A DNA stretch of 64,000 nucleotides from the NCBI RefSeq assembly GCF_043641665.1, contig NC_092185.1, positions 27,247,135 to 27,311,134 of the forward strand. Reading direction: 5' to 3'. Source of the stretch: Enoplosus armatus. Taxonomy: Eukaryota; Chordata; Actinopteri; Centrarchiformes; Enoplosidae. Of the stretch, positions 1-11,636 are shown one piece after another. The position numbers were made by a program, and so were the translations under genes. Every line of letters begins with the position of its first letter. Position 1 is the first letter of the stretch. The notes under the pieces are model-generated. The model did no database searches and was not told the origin of the DNA. It saw only the letters and a program-made list of their open reading frames with translations.

Positions 1-1600
1 AAAGTTGTAAAATCACATCTACATATCAGTCTACATATGTCGTTTATTATTTTATGTGCTGATTTGCTCACTATTTTGGGCACTGTCGCTGCATCCTGGG
101 CCTAGAACCACCAAAGACGATTGTGATTGATTTAAAGAAATACAAACAGAACGATGATGGGACCATTTAGCTGCTAACCAATGCATTGTTGTTTCACATG
201 GCTGCAAAGGTGACCTGTTCTATGCTCCTTTTAATGAGGCACTTACAGAAAAAAGTTTCCACATCCTATGTAAGACATTTCAGTCCAAATGATAGATTTG
301 TCTGAATTTTCTCAGGTGAAACTACAGAGTTAGGCGGACACAGCCTTTGATTTTGTACAGGTTTTTGCACAGTAAAAAAAAACTAATGGCATGATGCCTC
401 CAGTCTCATGCCTTTTCTTCCATCCTGTCTAAAGGCTGAGACAATCTTAGTCCAACTGTAACTGAGATCATTTTATCCTGAAGATGATTTTGGAAAATGA
501 AGCCCAGTCTAGTAGGGATTAATGTTGCAAATAATTTTGTGTCACACACAAAGGGCATGTCTTGTAGTAAACATGTTTAATTCTAAAAAACCTGAGGCAA
601 TAATCCTCTTTAACACCTCAACATATGCTTCCACATGAATCAAGTAATATTCAAGTAATTAACAAGTGCAACAGCTTGCAGTAACAGTTATCATTGTCAT
701 TTTAACACACAACAGTGAGCACAGTGACTCAAAGAAAGTTCAACAAAAAAGATCGCACAAGAATCAGACAAAAATATTTATTGAAAGTTAATAGAAATAA
801 TGTGACAGCAAAAAAATTTCCTCAAAAGCAAAATTACTACTACTAAATATATACTAAAACTATACAAGACATTCGATTATACCATTCTACACTTGTATTT
901 ATTTATACAGATGGTTCAACAGATCCAGAGAATATCAGAGAACTGGAGCTGCTTTTTCACAGAGGAAAGTTACCACAGCAAAGCATACATCAAACTATCT
1001 GGGAGTCTATTCAGCGGAGATGATGGCAGGACTCTTGGGAAATAAATATGGAAATGTTTTAATTTGCTCTGTTTCGGTCCTCAGGACCCTGAGATCCTTC
1101 ATTTCCAGCCAACAAGATATTTTATTACAGGTACATTCCAGGCTCATTTGACAAGGTATTTCAGTCATTCCTGCAGGGAAATGAGCAGGACAGGTTAGCA
1201 AAATAAGCACGACAGAAAGCCAGCGCTTTTCTGCCAGAGAAAAACGCTATGTGGACACAAGCACAAAGGCAGTAGAAGAATGACAAGAGCAGTGGAACAC
1301 TGAAATAAGAGGAACATTTCTGTAATAGCAAAGTTAATTCATCAGAAAAGAAGAGGTCACTTTCAAGACTTCCAATCTACGTAGCACAGCATCCAACTGG
1401 TTTGTGTGAACAGAGTCAGGTAGAGGAGTCTGCTGTAAGCATGGATGTAATAAGTCTCAGCAAGAAAGGCAATGTATGCATGAAGTTCTCAGGAGGCTGG
1501 AATTTAGAATTTCAATATAAAAACATTAATGAACCAGTTAAGAGGAGCAATGAGTTTAATCTGTGATCCACACTCCGAAGCAGAAGGTGGCGGTTAAGCT
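1..1600. other. Upstream flank without recognisable gene
   Basis: No reading frame here resembles a protein I know. A 67-codon minus-strand frame at 1007-1210 has no domain features. Positions 79-150 match 52641-52702 (shared core from AAGACGATTGTGATTG to AAAGAAATACAAACA), so a dispersed repeat is present. Minus-strand AATAAA-like signals occur near 780 and 1120, so the 3' end of a minus-strand neighbour cannot be excluded, but I see no exon that would prove it. Confidence 0.4.
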
Positions 1601-1631
1601 AGTAATACTCACGAAGAACAAGCACAAACAC

Positions 1632-1706
1632 AAGAAGAAGAAGAAGAAGAAGAAGAAGAAGAAGAAGAAGAAGAAGAAGAAGAAGCAGGAGGAGGAGGAG
1701 GAGGAG
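1632..1706. repeat. (AAG)n then (GGA)n purine microsatellite
   Basis: About 18 AAG units are followed by GGA units, giving a 75-bp strand of almost pure purine directly upstream of the GC box of ska1. The long open frames of lysine and glutamate (+) or serine and proline (-) across it are translation artefacts of the repeat. Confidence 0.95.
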
Positions 1707-1811
1707 GCGGGGGCGGGGCAACTAAACAGAGCATGCGCTGGCTGTTGAGTCTCGACTCACTTTTTAAATTCAGATTGAACCGGGAACGCAGCATTGGGGA
1801 AGAGGACAGGG
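1707..1811 (+). promoter_or_regulatory. Probable ska1 promoter and non-coding first exon
   Basis: A GC-box-like core GGGGGCGGGG lies at 1709-1718, no TATA box is evident, and a plausible splice donor (GTAAAC) begins at 1812. The next 3' acceptor (TTTCAG at 2831-2836) opens the exon carrying the ska1 start codon. A short untranslated exon ending near 1811 would fit the usual structure of this gene. The exact transcription start cannot be read from sequence, and exon 1 is inferred. Confidence 0.45.
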
Positions 1812-2840
1812 GTAAACGGATAACATAACACTGTGTAAGTTATCTTATTTAGAAGCACAGTTTTAGTTCTACGGGTCGATACACACGCAAACAGTTCAGT
1901 CCTGGCGCTGTCTCAGTAGGACGGCACTTCCCTGTTTTGTTCATATGCCTGATATAACGTTAACGTTAGTAACGCTAATGTTAATGTTAATTATGTGTTT
2001 TAACTGACATTATTCTTAAAGCGCTACAGAAGTAACGACTAGCGTTTAGTAGGCCCAAACATAGCTAACACCGACTTCAATTCGAAGTAACGTTATCATA
2101 TCAAAATGTCATTTTTATGACGACTCCGAAGTTAGCTTCCGTTTCGCAGCTTCCGATGGGAAACAATATTGTGACCGATTCTCCGTGTTTTGCACCACTT
2201 ATTGTTGTGAGAGGGTGTTACACATCCTAGTTAAAGCGTTAACGCTGTTTATAATCCATTTTCAGTTTTGTAACTACTGTTACTTGTATTTGTGAAAGCA
2301 TAATAATAAATGTATATTTCACTGCCTTTTCATTTATCGACCACAATAGACCAGCTGTACTTTTAAAACCCCACTTTTACACTTGTCAAACCTGGACTTG
2401 ATTAGCTCTGCTAACTGTTAAAAACACAGTTTCAGATTTGGTCCAGGTATGATAAGTCAAGCCATAAATATAGTGTTTGTTTTTATTTAATCCTGGTCAA
2501 TTGTGTTTTGAATGGGGAAAAGCAGTGAAATCTCCCCTTTCCTGTTTACGGAAATGGGTCAAAAGTTTCACAAATCGAAACTGTGTGAAGCTGTCTTCAG
2601 CGTCGTATTTGTATGGCATCTAGTACTTTAGTCGTTGGATAATCCATCACTTAACTTCAGCTGAAGTTGACGTAACTATACTTTGTCATCTCTTGTTTCG
2701 GCTCTCGTCTGTTCTCCCACCAGGGCAATGTTAAATGGTGGGGAGGGTAGCTGCAGGGTGATGCAAAGATGTTGTTTTCTAGATCTGAAGTTATAATATT
2801 TATATTTTTAACGAATTGAATGTGTCCCTGTTTCAGGAAA

Positions 2841-2922
2841 ATGAGTGAGCTGGAGGATGTCAGCCACCACATTTATGACAGGATATCATCCTTACAACGC
2901 TTGCTGGATCTGTCACTTGTTG
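2841..2922 (+). CDS. ska1: ska1 coding exon 1
   Basis: The exon begins at 2837 after TTTCAG, with ATG at 2841 and donor GTATGA at 2923. It encodes residues 1-27 plus one base (phase 1), starting MSELEDVSHHIYDRISSLQ. Confidence 0.92.
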
Positions 2923-5900
2923 GTATGACTTAGTGATTCATATTGAGACTGGTAACATTGGCTGTTTTAAGCTGTTTTAAGATAAAATAGGGTGCCATGA
3001 AATGTGTCATTGTGTTCTTCTTTTTCTCTCTCCACATTTAGAACTGCCTCAAAATAAGATTAAGAAACTTGGACAAGAAGTCTATGCACTAGAGGGACTT
3101 CTGGAGGAGTTTGAAAAATGTGTTGGCCAACAGAAAGAGCAACTAAAGCATCTGAAGGTAAACTGGAGGCCTATAGTTTGTGCAGTTAATGCTAGTATGA
3201 AATCAGTACTTCATTCAGCTGCTTTACAGTAAAATTCATCCAGTTGTGCACCAAGCACAATAAGCCACAAACCCTTATTAGTTTGTTTCCATTCTTGCTT
3301 AAATTAGAACCTGACCAGCACTGGATGTTGAGGCCAGTGTTGCTATTTAACCATATATTGGTCAACATTCACTAAAATAATGTGACTAAAATATGTAGTG
3401 AGCTGGACATTTTAGAGTCTAACTTGCTAGTCACTCTGTAACGGAGACACTGTTTCTAAATTACCTCAAAAATGCTTAATGATGAAGCATGTTTGTTTGT
3501 GTTTCAGGAACTTGAGGAGTTATTCAAGAAGGATTTGGGGAGTGTCCAGCACATTAAGGACAACATACCTGCGCACATGCCCAGGAAGAAAGTCTCAGCA
3601 AAGTGAGGACATATATATGATGCTTTTTTTATAATTGTGTGAGTTATTTGATGGTATCAGTTTTTTCAAATGTGAGAATTTGCTGCTTTTTTTCTGGTCT
3701 TAACATTAAAGTAAACTGAATATCTGCGTTTTGGGCTTTTGGTCAGTCAAAACAAGACATTTGAAGATGTCTGCTTGGCCTCTAGGATATTGTGATGAGC
3801 ATTATTTGATTAATTGAGAAAATAATTGGCAGATCAATTGATAATGGAAGCAATGCAGCCCAAAATCACAACAGATGCTGTACAGAACTTTACAATCTGA
3901 ACAACATATGACATATTCTATCTTTACACCCTTAATTCAAATATGGAAAACCTCCACAAAAATCCTTCAACAGAGAAAAAACTGATCTATGGTGTTTGGA
4001 GGATCAGAAAGATACAGAGTAACTTCTCTGTGCCACTGAAACCTGTAAAGAGTACAGATGAAAAACACCTGAGTATAGTTAATCAGAATATATAAACGAT
4101 ATATGCAATTTAGGAATAATTCACCACAATAGATATTAACTTGTGCACTCACTTTTTGTACCATGCTAATAGAAAATGGCCCTCATCTCTGAATGACTGA
4201 CTGCTGTCTCCTATTTAATGTTCTCTCATCTCCTCAGTGGAAGTGAACCTGTAATGAACCAGAACGAAGCAGCAGACGTTCAGCCAGCCCAGCTGGAAAA
4301 TGTCAAAAAGACCAACAAGAGCTTTGTCAGAGAGATGGAGTTTATCACTATGCCAGAGTTTGAGAGCGTCCCTCAGTAAGTTTTATCTACCACTAATAAT
4401 CCAACATGATATGATGATTGATATTGTTCATGATGTTTTTGGGACACACAGCAACAGAGCAGCAACAAGTTGCCACATATGAATCTACTGGAAAAGACAA
4501 ATGACGAGAGTAGTATGAATAACAGGTACGGCAAGCCATTGTGGAACTCTCAAAGCTTATCGATAAAACCAGCTCGTCCGCAAAATTGTTCCGGCTCTGC
4601 CTAAAGAGAGAAACTAAGACTAAGGACAGTCCTAATCATTCAAAAGAACTTTAATCTATGGTGTTTCAAGTTTTTAAGATTTCTGGTTTGAGTTTTTTAA
4701 GAGCGCTCCTTTCCAAATGTGCATGGAACTCTGTAGACAAAATGTAGTTTATCCTGAGGGTGGCACCAGAGAAAAGGCCATGTTGTTCCATAAATTCATC
4801 TTCTGTAAGGTGACCAGTTTTCATTTCAGACTCATCTCTGCTCTACACTGTCAGATTTGGATTAACTTTCTTCAGCTGTATAATAGGCTAACTCACTTTA
4901 AAGGTTCCATATTGTAGAAAGGGAGATTTCCTTTTTTGATTATAAAGCAACTATATAAATACTGGGAAAGTATCAAAAAGCCCAATCCACGGAGAAATGC
5001 ACACAGCCCATATTCAGACACTGTGTCTTTTTTAAACAAGCCGTCAGGACTTTCGTAAGGTTGTCACAACTACACAGTCATCTGCTCCAGGCACAGCACG
5101 CCCACCAAGTACAGGGACGCACCCATGCACCCACTCAAGCTGGATTTATGGTCGCCGTAGTGTCTCTTGCGTGAGGGTCCATGTGCCCAAAATGATGTCA
5201 TCACGCCATGCCGAAGGCTCCATAAGCTGTCGCAGCGCGTGGTCGTGCACCTCTTAATTTTTGTAAAATTTCAACATGGACGCCTGTGAAACTAGAATGG
5301 CTAAGCCAGTACGTCATTTCAAGCACCTCTACAATCCTTCCATGAGAGATCACAGGGACTGCCACATAATTCTGAACTCTTGGAGAGGGACTACCGAGAT
5401 ACATGTATACAGATACATTCTTCCTCAGTAACAACAAACTCTAGTGCAGAGTTCAGCCATGTTTGTTTATGACGACCTTCCACTTGTTTTTATTGAACAC
5501 CCCCTGGTGTTTCAGGAAGCTGGCCTGTTCTAGCATATTTTTATTTAGACCTTTTTTTTCGAATAATTATGATGACGTGAATTTTGACCATACCCCCCAG
5601 CTCTACATGTGGATATTGCATATTAGAGGAGGGTTTTTTGTATTGCCAAGAAATTGTTTTTGTGTGTATGTCTTTTTAAGCTCTCTGTTGCTCTCTAAAG
5701 CTGAACATTATGTCCTACTCAGGTACATGAAAGGACGTATATCATATGATCAACTTAATGTTGCTGTGCAGAGCATTAACACAGCTGTAACAGCCAAGTA
5801 CAAGATCGTCCATCAGTCGGTGAAAAGTCTCAACAATCATGCACGCAAGCTGCACCAGCGATTTAAGGACCAGGAGACCAAAGATACAAAAGGTACACTG

Positions 5901-6861
5901 ACAGAAAAACTTCACATAGCAGCTGTGACTGTTTGCATATATTGTCTGATCAATGCCCTAACCTGAATGAATTGTGATGTGACATTTTGATCTGATCCCA
6001 TACATCAACATATCAGTGCTTTCCGTTATTACCATGTTTGTTACCATTTTGCTAATGGTGAGTTTAATGTTCCGTAGTGTAAACTGAGCTCCTTATTTTC
6101 ATTTTAATTGATCCGTGTTTATTTTGATTAAAGAGAAATGCTCAATATACTGCAACTTAAGAAAATAGTTATAATAGTCATAGATGAACAAATTATATAT
6201 TATTTATTCTTTTTTTAATCACGGTTGGTTTAATACACTGCATCTCCTGACAGAACACCACAGTTGAATTTCAGTGTAACGTAACGAGTTGTCATCAACG
6301 TTCACTTCACCTGTATGCCATTTTAATGTTGATAATAATTTGGGATTTTGGGGGTAATGCAATAATAATAATAATAAAAAAAAACCCAGCAGAATTCAAA
6401 TAATAATTCCTCCAGTTCAATATTAAAACTGACCATAAATATTGTTGAAATATTATTGAATTGTACTTTCTTTATTGGATAGTGAGTTATTAACAACATA
6501 CAGACGCTGATACTGTTCTGACGGTTGAATGAGTTGTCTGGATAATTTGGCTGAATAAAACCCTGAACACTTTCAAATCTGGAATATGGGCATGAAGTTA
6601 TGTAAAATGGTGTAAGAAGACAAATTCCATGTTTTACTGGAAAAGACTGTTGGTGACAGACATCATGAGTACATTTAAACTGACACAGCGCTGTCTGGTT
6701 TATGTCTTTCAGGTCAGTATTTTGTGGTGGAGGATGACATTCGTGAATTTACTCAGATAAAGGTGGACAAACGATTTCAGGGGATTTTGAACATGATGCG
6801 ACACTGCCAGCGCCTACGGGAGCTTCGAGGGGGGGGGCTCACTCGCTATATGTTGTTATGA
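2841..6861 (+). CDS. ska1: Spindle and kinetochore-associated protein 1 (six coding exons)
   Basis: Joining 2841-2922, 3042-3157, 3508-3602, 4238-4375, 5723-5892 and 6713-6861 gives one open frame of 249 residues ending in TGA, close to human SKA1 (255). SKA1 pairs with SKA2 and SKA3 in the W-shaped SKA complex, which couples outer kinetochores to depolymerising microtubules in mitosis. Residues 1-95 are helical and heptad-rich, as expected for the SKA1-SKA2-SKA3 coiled-coil bundle. Residues about 130-249 form the winged-helix microtubule-binding domain, with family signatures EMEFITMPEF, YMKGRISYDQLN, ETKDTKGQYFVVEDDI and the C-terminal RHCQRLRELRGGGLTRY. All introns are GT-AG and the phases agree (1,0,2,2,1). 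The start is the first ATG in the exon after the acceptor at 2836, and MSELEDV fits the family N-terminus. The gene looks intact. Family assignment is from recalled similarity, not a search. Confidence 0.95.
3042..3157 (+). CDS. ska1: ska1 coding exon 2
   Basis: Acceptor CACATTTAG ends at 3041 and donor GTAAAC starts at 3158. Residues 28-66 are a charged, leucine-heptad helix (for example LEGLLEEFEKCVGQQKEQL) fitting the SKA coiled-coil. Confidence 0.93.
3508..3602 (+). CDS. ska1: ska1 coding exon 3
   Basis: Acceptor GTTTCAG ends at 3507 and donor GTGAGG starts at 3603. It encodes residues 67-97, including the HIKDNIPAHMP segment, which matches the family's HLKENVPSHLP-like motif at the end of the coiled-coil. 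Confidence 0.92.
4238..4375 (+). CDS. ska1: ska1 coding exon 4
   Basis: Acceptor CTCCTCAG ends at 4237 and donor GTAAGT starts at 4376. It encodes the variable linker (residues 98-143) and then EMEFITMPEFESVP, the entry to the microtubule-binding domain. Confidence 0.92.
4898..5130 (+). repeat. Partial copy of TTAA-bounded dispersed repeat (ska1 intron)
   Basis: The copy starts at TTAAAGGTTCCATATTGTAG and continues to the segment CAGCACGCCCACCAAGTACAG. The inverse of this sequence is found at 26200-26480, including the AATATGAGACTTTAA end. It is therefore a member of the family described at 26040-26480. It lies in the intron between ska1 coding exons 4 and 5. Confidence 0.7.
5723..5892 (+). 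CDS. ska1: ska1 coding exon 5
   Basis: Acceptor CTACTCAG ends at 5722 and donor GTACAC (a weak donor) starts at 5893. It encodes residues 144-200 of the winged-helix domain, from YMKGRISYDQLNVAV to FKDQETKDTK. Confidence 0.94.
6713..6861 (+). CDS. ska1: ska1 terminal coding exon
   Basis: Acceptor GTCTTTCAG ends at 6712. It encodes residues 201-249 and the TGA at 6859-6861. The triple glycine of the conserved RGGGLTRY tail is coded by a run of nine G at 6829-6837. Confidence 0.95.
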
Positions 6862-7298
6862 TTGAACAAGATTCAATCGGATGGATTACGTTTTCTGTTT
6901 CTTCATTACTTTTCTTCATTATGGTGTCATAGTAGGCCCACGGAATTTGTAAATGTGCATATTCCCTGCTTAATTATAGTCACACTAGTATGAGGCTTTT
7001 TACAGACTGCATATTTGGAAGACATAGTGTGCACAATGCACAAAGAAAACAGTACAAATGAGAGGTTGTTGATTTGTCAGATTAGTTATATTGACCTGTA
7101 GTTTGATTAGGTTACTGACCTCATTGAGTCCACTGAAACTGTCATCTAAATGTACACACTTAGAATGTGTGTCCATGGATGTATGAATGGATGGATGTTG
7201 TGGTATGAATAATTAAAAATTTAATAGATTTTTCTATCTTATATATTACAATACAATACAAGGTGTCAACAAAATTCAGTATTTTTACTTTTAGACAA

Positions 7299-7304
7299 AA
7301 TAAA
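7299..7304 (+). promoter_or_regulatory. Candidate ska1 polyadenylation signal
   Basis: AATAAA lies 438 bp after the ska1 stop codon in AT-rich sequence. It is the first canonical hexamer I see downstream, so a 3' UTR of about 0.45 kb is likely. Confidence 0.45.
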
Positions 7305-7984
7305 AAGCAAAGGAAAGAAAATCGCTTCGTTATTAATACGTTTTTATTGTTTCCTTATTCATAAATCAGTTTTTCCCCATTAATACCTGTGAGGCGCCCC
7401 AACACAATTTGTCAGCCACAGTTTGAATGAACCGAAAACATTTTTATGCCCATAATCCATGACTAGCACATAAGTCCAATAACAAAGCACTAAGGTTCGG
7501 ATCAGGCAGGGAACGGCTGGGAACTCCAAACTCAGAGACTTCCTTCCTGTGACTTGCTGTCTCATAGAGGGAACCCTCTCGTTCCTTGGGGTGAACACAG
7601 TGGCGCTCAGCAGGGGTCTAGTGAGTATCCCCACACCTGCCCACACACTCTCACCCTGGGCCACTCCAGAAAAGGAGTGAGTCCAGCCCCTCTCCAGGAA
7701 TTTAGTTCCAGACTCCGTGCTGTGAACAATTGTGAGTCCAACTATATCTAGCTGGTACTACTCCATTCGCACCAGCTCTGATTAAACAAAAGTGCTCCAG
7801 TGAAACAAAAATGTATGATCGATTTACACTTCATCACATCATTGGAGCGCTGAAAAAAGTTGAGGCCAGCTCAACTTTGATTTGTAGCACATCACACAGC
7901 GACAATTGTCGGATGCCCGTTTGTTGCGTTGTCACCGGCTTCCATTGAAAATGACTTGTAGCCTGTTCCTTTGCCACTGGTAGA
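7305..7984. other. Intergenic, no gene recognised
   Basis: A 94-codon minus-strand frame at 7380-7664 has no recognisable domain. The moderately GC-rich text from 7380 to 7780 reads like an old dispersed repeat, but I cannot assign it. Confidence 0.35.
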
Positions 7985-8062
7985 CTGAACACAGCATTAG
8001 AGGGCGAAGCCTATTCGATATAGAATCTGGAGTTACAGTACGTAACTAACCTTGTATGAGTA
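7985..8062. repeat. Dispersed repeat, copy 1 of 3
   Basis: The sequence around GAATCTGGAGTTACAGTACG recurs at 18505-18715 and 55820-56010 with the flanking 'tataggcttcgccctctaagg'-type text. Its class is unknown to me. This copy is truncated on its right side, where an L1-type fragment begins shortly after. Confidence 0.65.
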
Positions 8063-8084
8063 TTGGGGAAGCTCTCTAAGGTGG

Positions 8085-9235
8085 TGGGCATGGAAGTTTT
8101 TTCAGTGCTATACTATTCATATCTATACAACCAGTGTGTTTATGATTAAATTGTTTTCGAGAGCACAAAGTTCTTCATAGATCTAGCCTCTTAATTTTGC
8201 TCTTCGCCATGTCCTTAGACCCTCCTTGAGGGTCCAAAGTCCAGCCACCACAGTCTCACAAAATCCTGTGGGAAAGCACTGTAAATAGTAAATGTAGCCT
8301 AGTCAGTTTTAGTGAGGGCTGCCTAGGTTAGCAAACATGGGAGTCAACAAGCCATTCACATTTGGCTCCCCTTCCAACGTCAAGTGCAAGCTCATTAGAA
8401 TTATTCCAACCCCCATCTGAGGGTTCTCCGTCCACAGTTTGACAATATTCTGAGTTTGTTTTAAAGATGAGACACCTAAATTCTTGAAGCTTAGCACAGG
8501 ACCAGAACATATGGGCATGAGTAGTGGGAGATTAACCCTGACGTCTGAAGTATTTAGACATTTTTGTTTTGTCCAATGGGTGCGATGCAGAATCTTGCAC
8601 TGCTTTATGCCATGCCTGGCACAGATTGAGGAGGTATGAACTCTTTTTAAAATAGACTGCCATAATTCCTCTGTAATATTTTCTCCCAGATCCATTTCCC
8701 AATCTAAGCACATCACATGGGTTGCATGAAGGTAGGGCGGAAACTGGGGCAGAGTTTTGTGTACAGTCTTGGACTTGCAGATAACAAAATAAATTGTTTC
8801 TAGAGATATTAAATTTACTGCAGAGTTATTCAAATAAAAAAAACACACCATCTGAGTACAGATCAGTGAAAGATTTGATGTCTGTTTTCTGTCAATCTAT
8901 AAATGTCTTATCTAGTAAGGAAGGTTTGAAAATGTGGTTTAAGTGAATGGGGGATTTTAAATAGAAGGACAACCATCCAAAATGTGTACAGATCTTAATG
9001 GTTGACTTTATTTTTGGTGAAACCTGCTAAGGAAGTAGAGACTGAGGAGTACACTAAGGCTAGCAAAGAGAAGGGTAGGCATGATGAGGATACAAGAGTA
9101 TACCATGGTGGCGCATCTCCACCTGGGTCTTCATATAGCCAGTGTGCAATGGGACGTATGTTAGATGCCCAGCAATATGCTAAAAAGTCTGGTGCTGCCA
9201 TGCTCCCAAGACATTTTGAATGTAGAAGCATATTT
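8085..9235 (-). mobile_element. Decayed L1-type LINE, 3' part
   Basis: Minus-strand frames at 8995-9231 (GSMAAPDFLAYCWASNIRP) and 8309-8851 (KRVHTSSICARHGIKQCKIL, then HRTHWTKQK) match the conserved C-terminal region of L1-like ORF2 proteins. After a frameshift the MFWSC motif appears at 8510. The lower-coordinate end (8085-8280) is the 3' UTR. It matches, in inverted orientation, the sequence at 18140-18425. The 5' end is missing and frames are broken, so it is dead. Confidence 0.75.
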
Positions 9236-9297
9236 TCTTCAGCTTCAGAATCACCATTGTCTGGTTATATTTTTCCATCATGCTGCATAAGGACATA

Positions 9298-10355
9298 CAC
9301 TATATGGACAAAAGTATTGGGCCACCTACACATTACACCTACAGGAGCTTTTATGACATCCCATTCCAAATTCATAGGCATTAATATGAAGTTGGTCCCC
9401 CCTTTGCAGCTATAACAGCTTCCACTCTTCTGGGAAGGCTTTCTACAAGATTTTGGAGCGTGTCTGTGGGAATTTTTGCCCATTCATCCAGAAGAGCATT
9501 TGTGAGGTCAGACACTGATGTTGGATGAGAGGGCCTGGCTCGCAATCTCCGTTCTAGTTCATCCCAAAGGTGTTCAATGGGGTTGAGGTCAGGGCTCTGT
9601 GCGGGCCAGTCAAGTTCTTCCACACCAAACTCATCCAACCATGCCTTTATGGACCTTGCTTTGTGCACTGGGACACAGTCATGCTGGAACAGAAAAGGGC
9701 CTTCCCCAAATTGTTTCCACAAAGTTGGAAGCATAGAATTGTCCAAAATGACTTGGTAAGATGAAGCATTAAGATTTCCCTTCACTGGAACTAAGGGGCC
9801 TAGGCCAACCCCAGAAAAACAACCCCATAGCATTATCCCTCCTCCACCAAAGTTTACAGTTGGCATAATGCAGTCAGGCAGGTAACGTTCTCCTGGCATT
9901 CGCCAAACCCAGACTCGTCCATCAGACTGCCAGATACAGAAGCATGATATGTCACTCCACAGAACGCGTTTCCACTGCTCCAGAGTCCAGTGGCGGCGTG
10001 CTTTACACCACTCCATCAGCACTCGGCGACCCCCCTCTGTAACATTACGTGGTCTGCCGCTGAGTTGCTGTGGTTCCTAAACGTTTCCACTTTGCAATAA
10101 TACCACTTACAGTTGATCGTGGAATATCTAGAAGAGAAGAAATTTCACGAACTGACTTGTTGCAACGGTGACATCCTATTACAGTACCACGTTCAAATTC
10201 AGTGAGCTCTTTAGAAAAACCCATTCTTTCCCAAATGTTTGTAAAGGCAGACTGCATGGCTAGGTGCTTGATTTTATACACCTGTGGCAATGGGACTGAA
10301 TGAAACACCTGAATTCAATGATGAGGAGTGGCCCAATACTTCTGTCCATATAGTG
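9298..10355 (-). mobile_element. Tc1-like transposon with both terminal inverted repeats
   Basis: The ends are inverted copies: CACTATATGGACAAAAGTAT at 9298 and its near-complement finishing at 10355. TA dinucleotides lie outside at 9296-9297 and 10356-10357, the expected target duplication for Tc1/mariner. The 1,058-bp element carries one broken minus-strand transposase gene. It sits just beyond the 5' break of the L1-type fragment. Confidence 0.93.
9381..10224 (-). pseudogene. Tc1-like transposase, internally deleted
   Basis: The start is MGFSKELTEFERG at 10224, followed by a paired-like helix-turn-helix (SVREISSLLDIPRSTVSGII). The catalytic part runs from [15 protein letters not shown] to the stop at 9381. 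All three catalytic acidic residues of the DD34E triad are visible: D in LWSDIS, D in [11 protein letters not shown], and E in [17 protein letters not shown]. Between the helix-turn-helix part (to about 10045) and the catalytic part (from about 10022) roughly 60 residues of the usual protein are missing and the frame shifts, so no transposase can be made. The glycine-rich [14 protein letters not shown] block is intact, which suggests moderate age. Confidence 0.9.
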
Positions 10356-10357
10356 TA

Positions 10358-10719
10358 AGTCGGCTAACCTTTTTTTATTTTTTTTAAAACCCTTTCACGC
10401 ATGGCGTCCACTACAGTGGACAGATATTTTGAAGCCATTTTAATATTTTTCTTTTACATTTTTTTCTGTGACTAAAAAAGGCTACACCTGTCCACTACAG
10501 TGGACATTATGCTCCAAAGGGTATATTCTGCCTATTGGGCCTCGATGTAGATTCTGCCTTATTAAAATTATGGTATAATTTACACTTGAATAGTTTTGTG
10601 TGTATTCATACCATTTGTCCTAGTAGATGTTTTAAAAATATATGTTTTTTTTAGACCTACTTTGAGTTCCATTGAATCACTTTTTATACTGTTGATATTT
10701 GCTCAGACAGCAATGTGCG
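10358..10719. repeat. Region with repeated GTCCACT-AGTGGAC palindromes
   Basis: The 16-bp inverted repeat GTCCACTACAGTGGAC occurs at 10406-10421 and again at 10490-10505. A variant, ATCCACTGCAGTGGAC, lies at 11645-11660, also preceded by GCATGG and followed by AGATAT. The setting (CCCTTTCACGCATGG just before the palindrome) resembles ends of piggyBac-type fish repeats, but I cannot confirm that. No gene is present. Confidence 0.5.
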
Positions 10720-11636
10720 ATTTTGGGGAATGGCCGTTCAGTATTCTTACCACTGTCAAAGGGGGTTCCACAAGGTTCAATACTGGGTCCTGTCCTGTTC
10801 ACAATCTATATCAACAATATAACATCATCTATCTACAAATTGCAATGCCCATCTTCATACGGATGATACAATTCTGTATTGCTTTGCTAATACTGCACAC
10901 TCAGCCACTGAAATCCTACAGCAAGCAAGATGTACTTTTTAATTTGAAATTAGTCCTGAATACCAACAAGACTTAATACATGATATTCTCTAGAGCCAGA
11001 GATACTGTGGACGATAGTTTGTATATTACTACGCTGAATGGACACAGTATTGACAAGGTCTCAGAGTACAAATATCTTGGTATCAGGCTGGATCAAAAAC
11101 TTACGTTTACATTTCACATTGACACACTTGTCAGCAAGCTATGACAAAAAATTTGATATTTGTACAGAAACTTTTCCTTTGTTCTGTAGGAAGCGGATAA
11201 TTGAGGCTGTCTTCTTGTTTGTCCTGGATTACGGTGATATTATCTATAGACCTCTGCCTCCACTCTTAAACCCCTAGATTCAGTTCATCACTCTGTCCTA
11301 CAATTTATTACCGGTGACAGTTATTCTACTCATCATTGCATTTTGTACGAAAAGGTTGGGTGGCCATCTCTAACAGTGAGACCTGACAGGCATTGGTTCC
11401 TATTTATCTATAAAGCCCTAAATGGCAACTTACCATCATATATCGCTTCCTTATTAAATTGGCCCCATGATCATTACTTGACTGTTTTTAATTGTGTTCT
11501 GCTGTCTGTTTGTTTTCTCATTAATTATTATTGTTATTGTTATTGTTGTAATCATTGTCAACGTCATTGAAAATGAGGGCATGCCCTCAATGATTCTTCG
11601 AGACTTAAATAAAGGTTGGATGAATGAAATGAATGA
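10720..11636 (+). mobile_element. Non-LTR retrotransposon fragment (L2/CR1/Rex-like), degraded
   Basis: Reading across frameshifts gives GVPQGSILGPVLFTIYINNI, then SYGDDTILYC (the YADD active-site box with A changed to G), then VSEYKYLGIRLDQKLTF and later DRHWFLFIYKALNGNLPSYI. These are reverse-transcriptase and thumb motifs of L2/CR1-type LINEs. The 3' end at about 11636 has a short ATGAATGAAATGAATG tail after AATAAAGG. It is 5'-truncated and inactive. Confidence 0.8.

Noticed and set aside
1563..1794. Open frames rich in Lys/Glu (+) and Ser/Pro (-)
   Set aside because: Produced by the AAG/GGA microsatellite; no homology and they overlap the ska1 promoter.
5463..5966. 167-codon ORF starting MFMTTFHLFLL
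   Set aside because: Only its last part is real (ska1 exon 5, 5723-5892). The upstream part is intron and lacks SKA1 similarity; the acceptor at 5722 explains the join.
9002..9415. 137-codon plus-strand ORF
   Set aside because: It runs antisense through the L1 fragment and into the Tc1 inverted repeat; a shadow frame.
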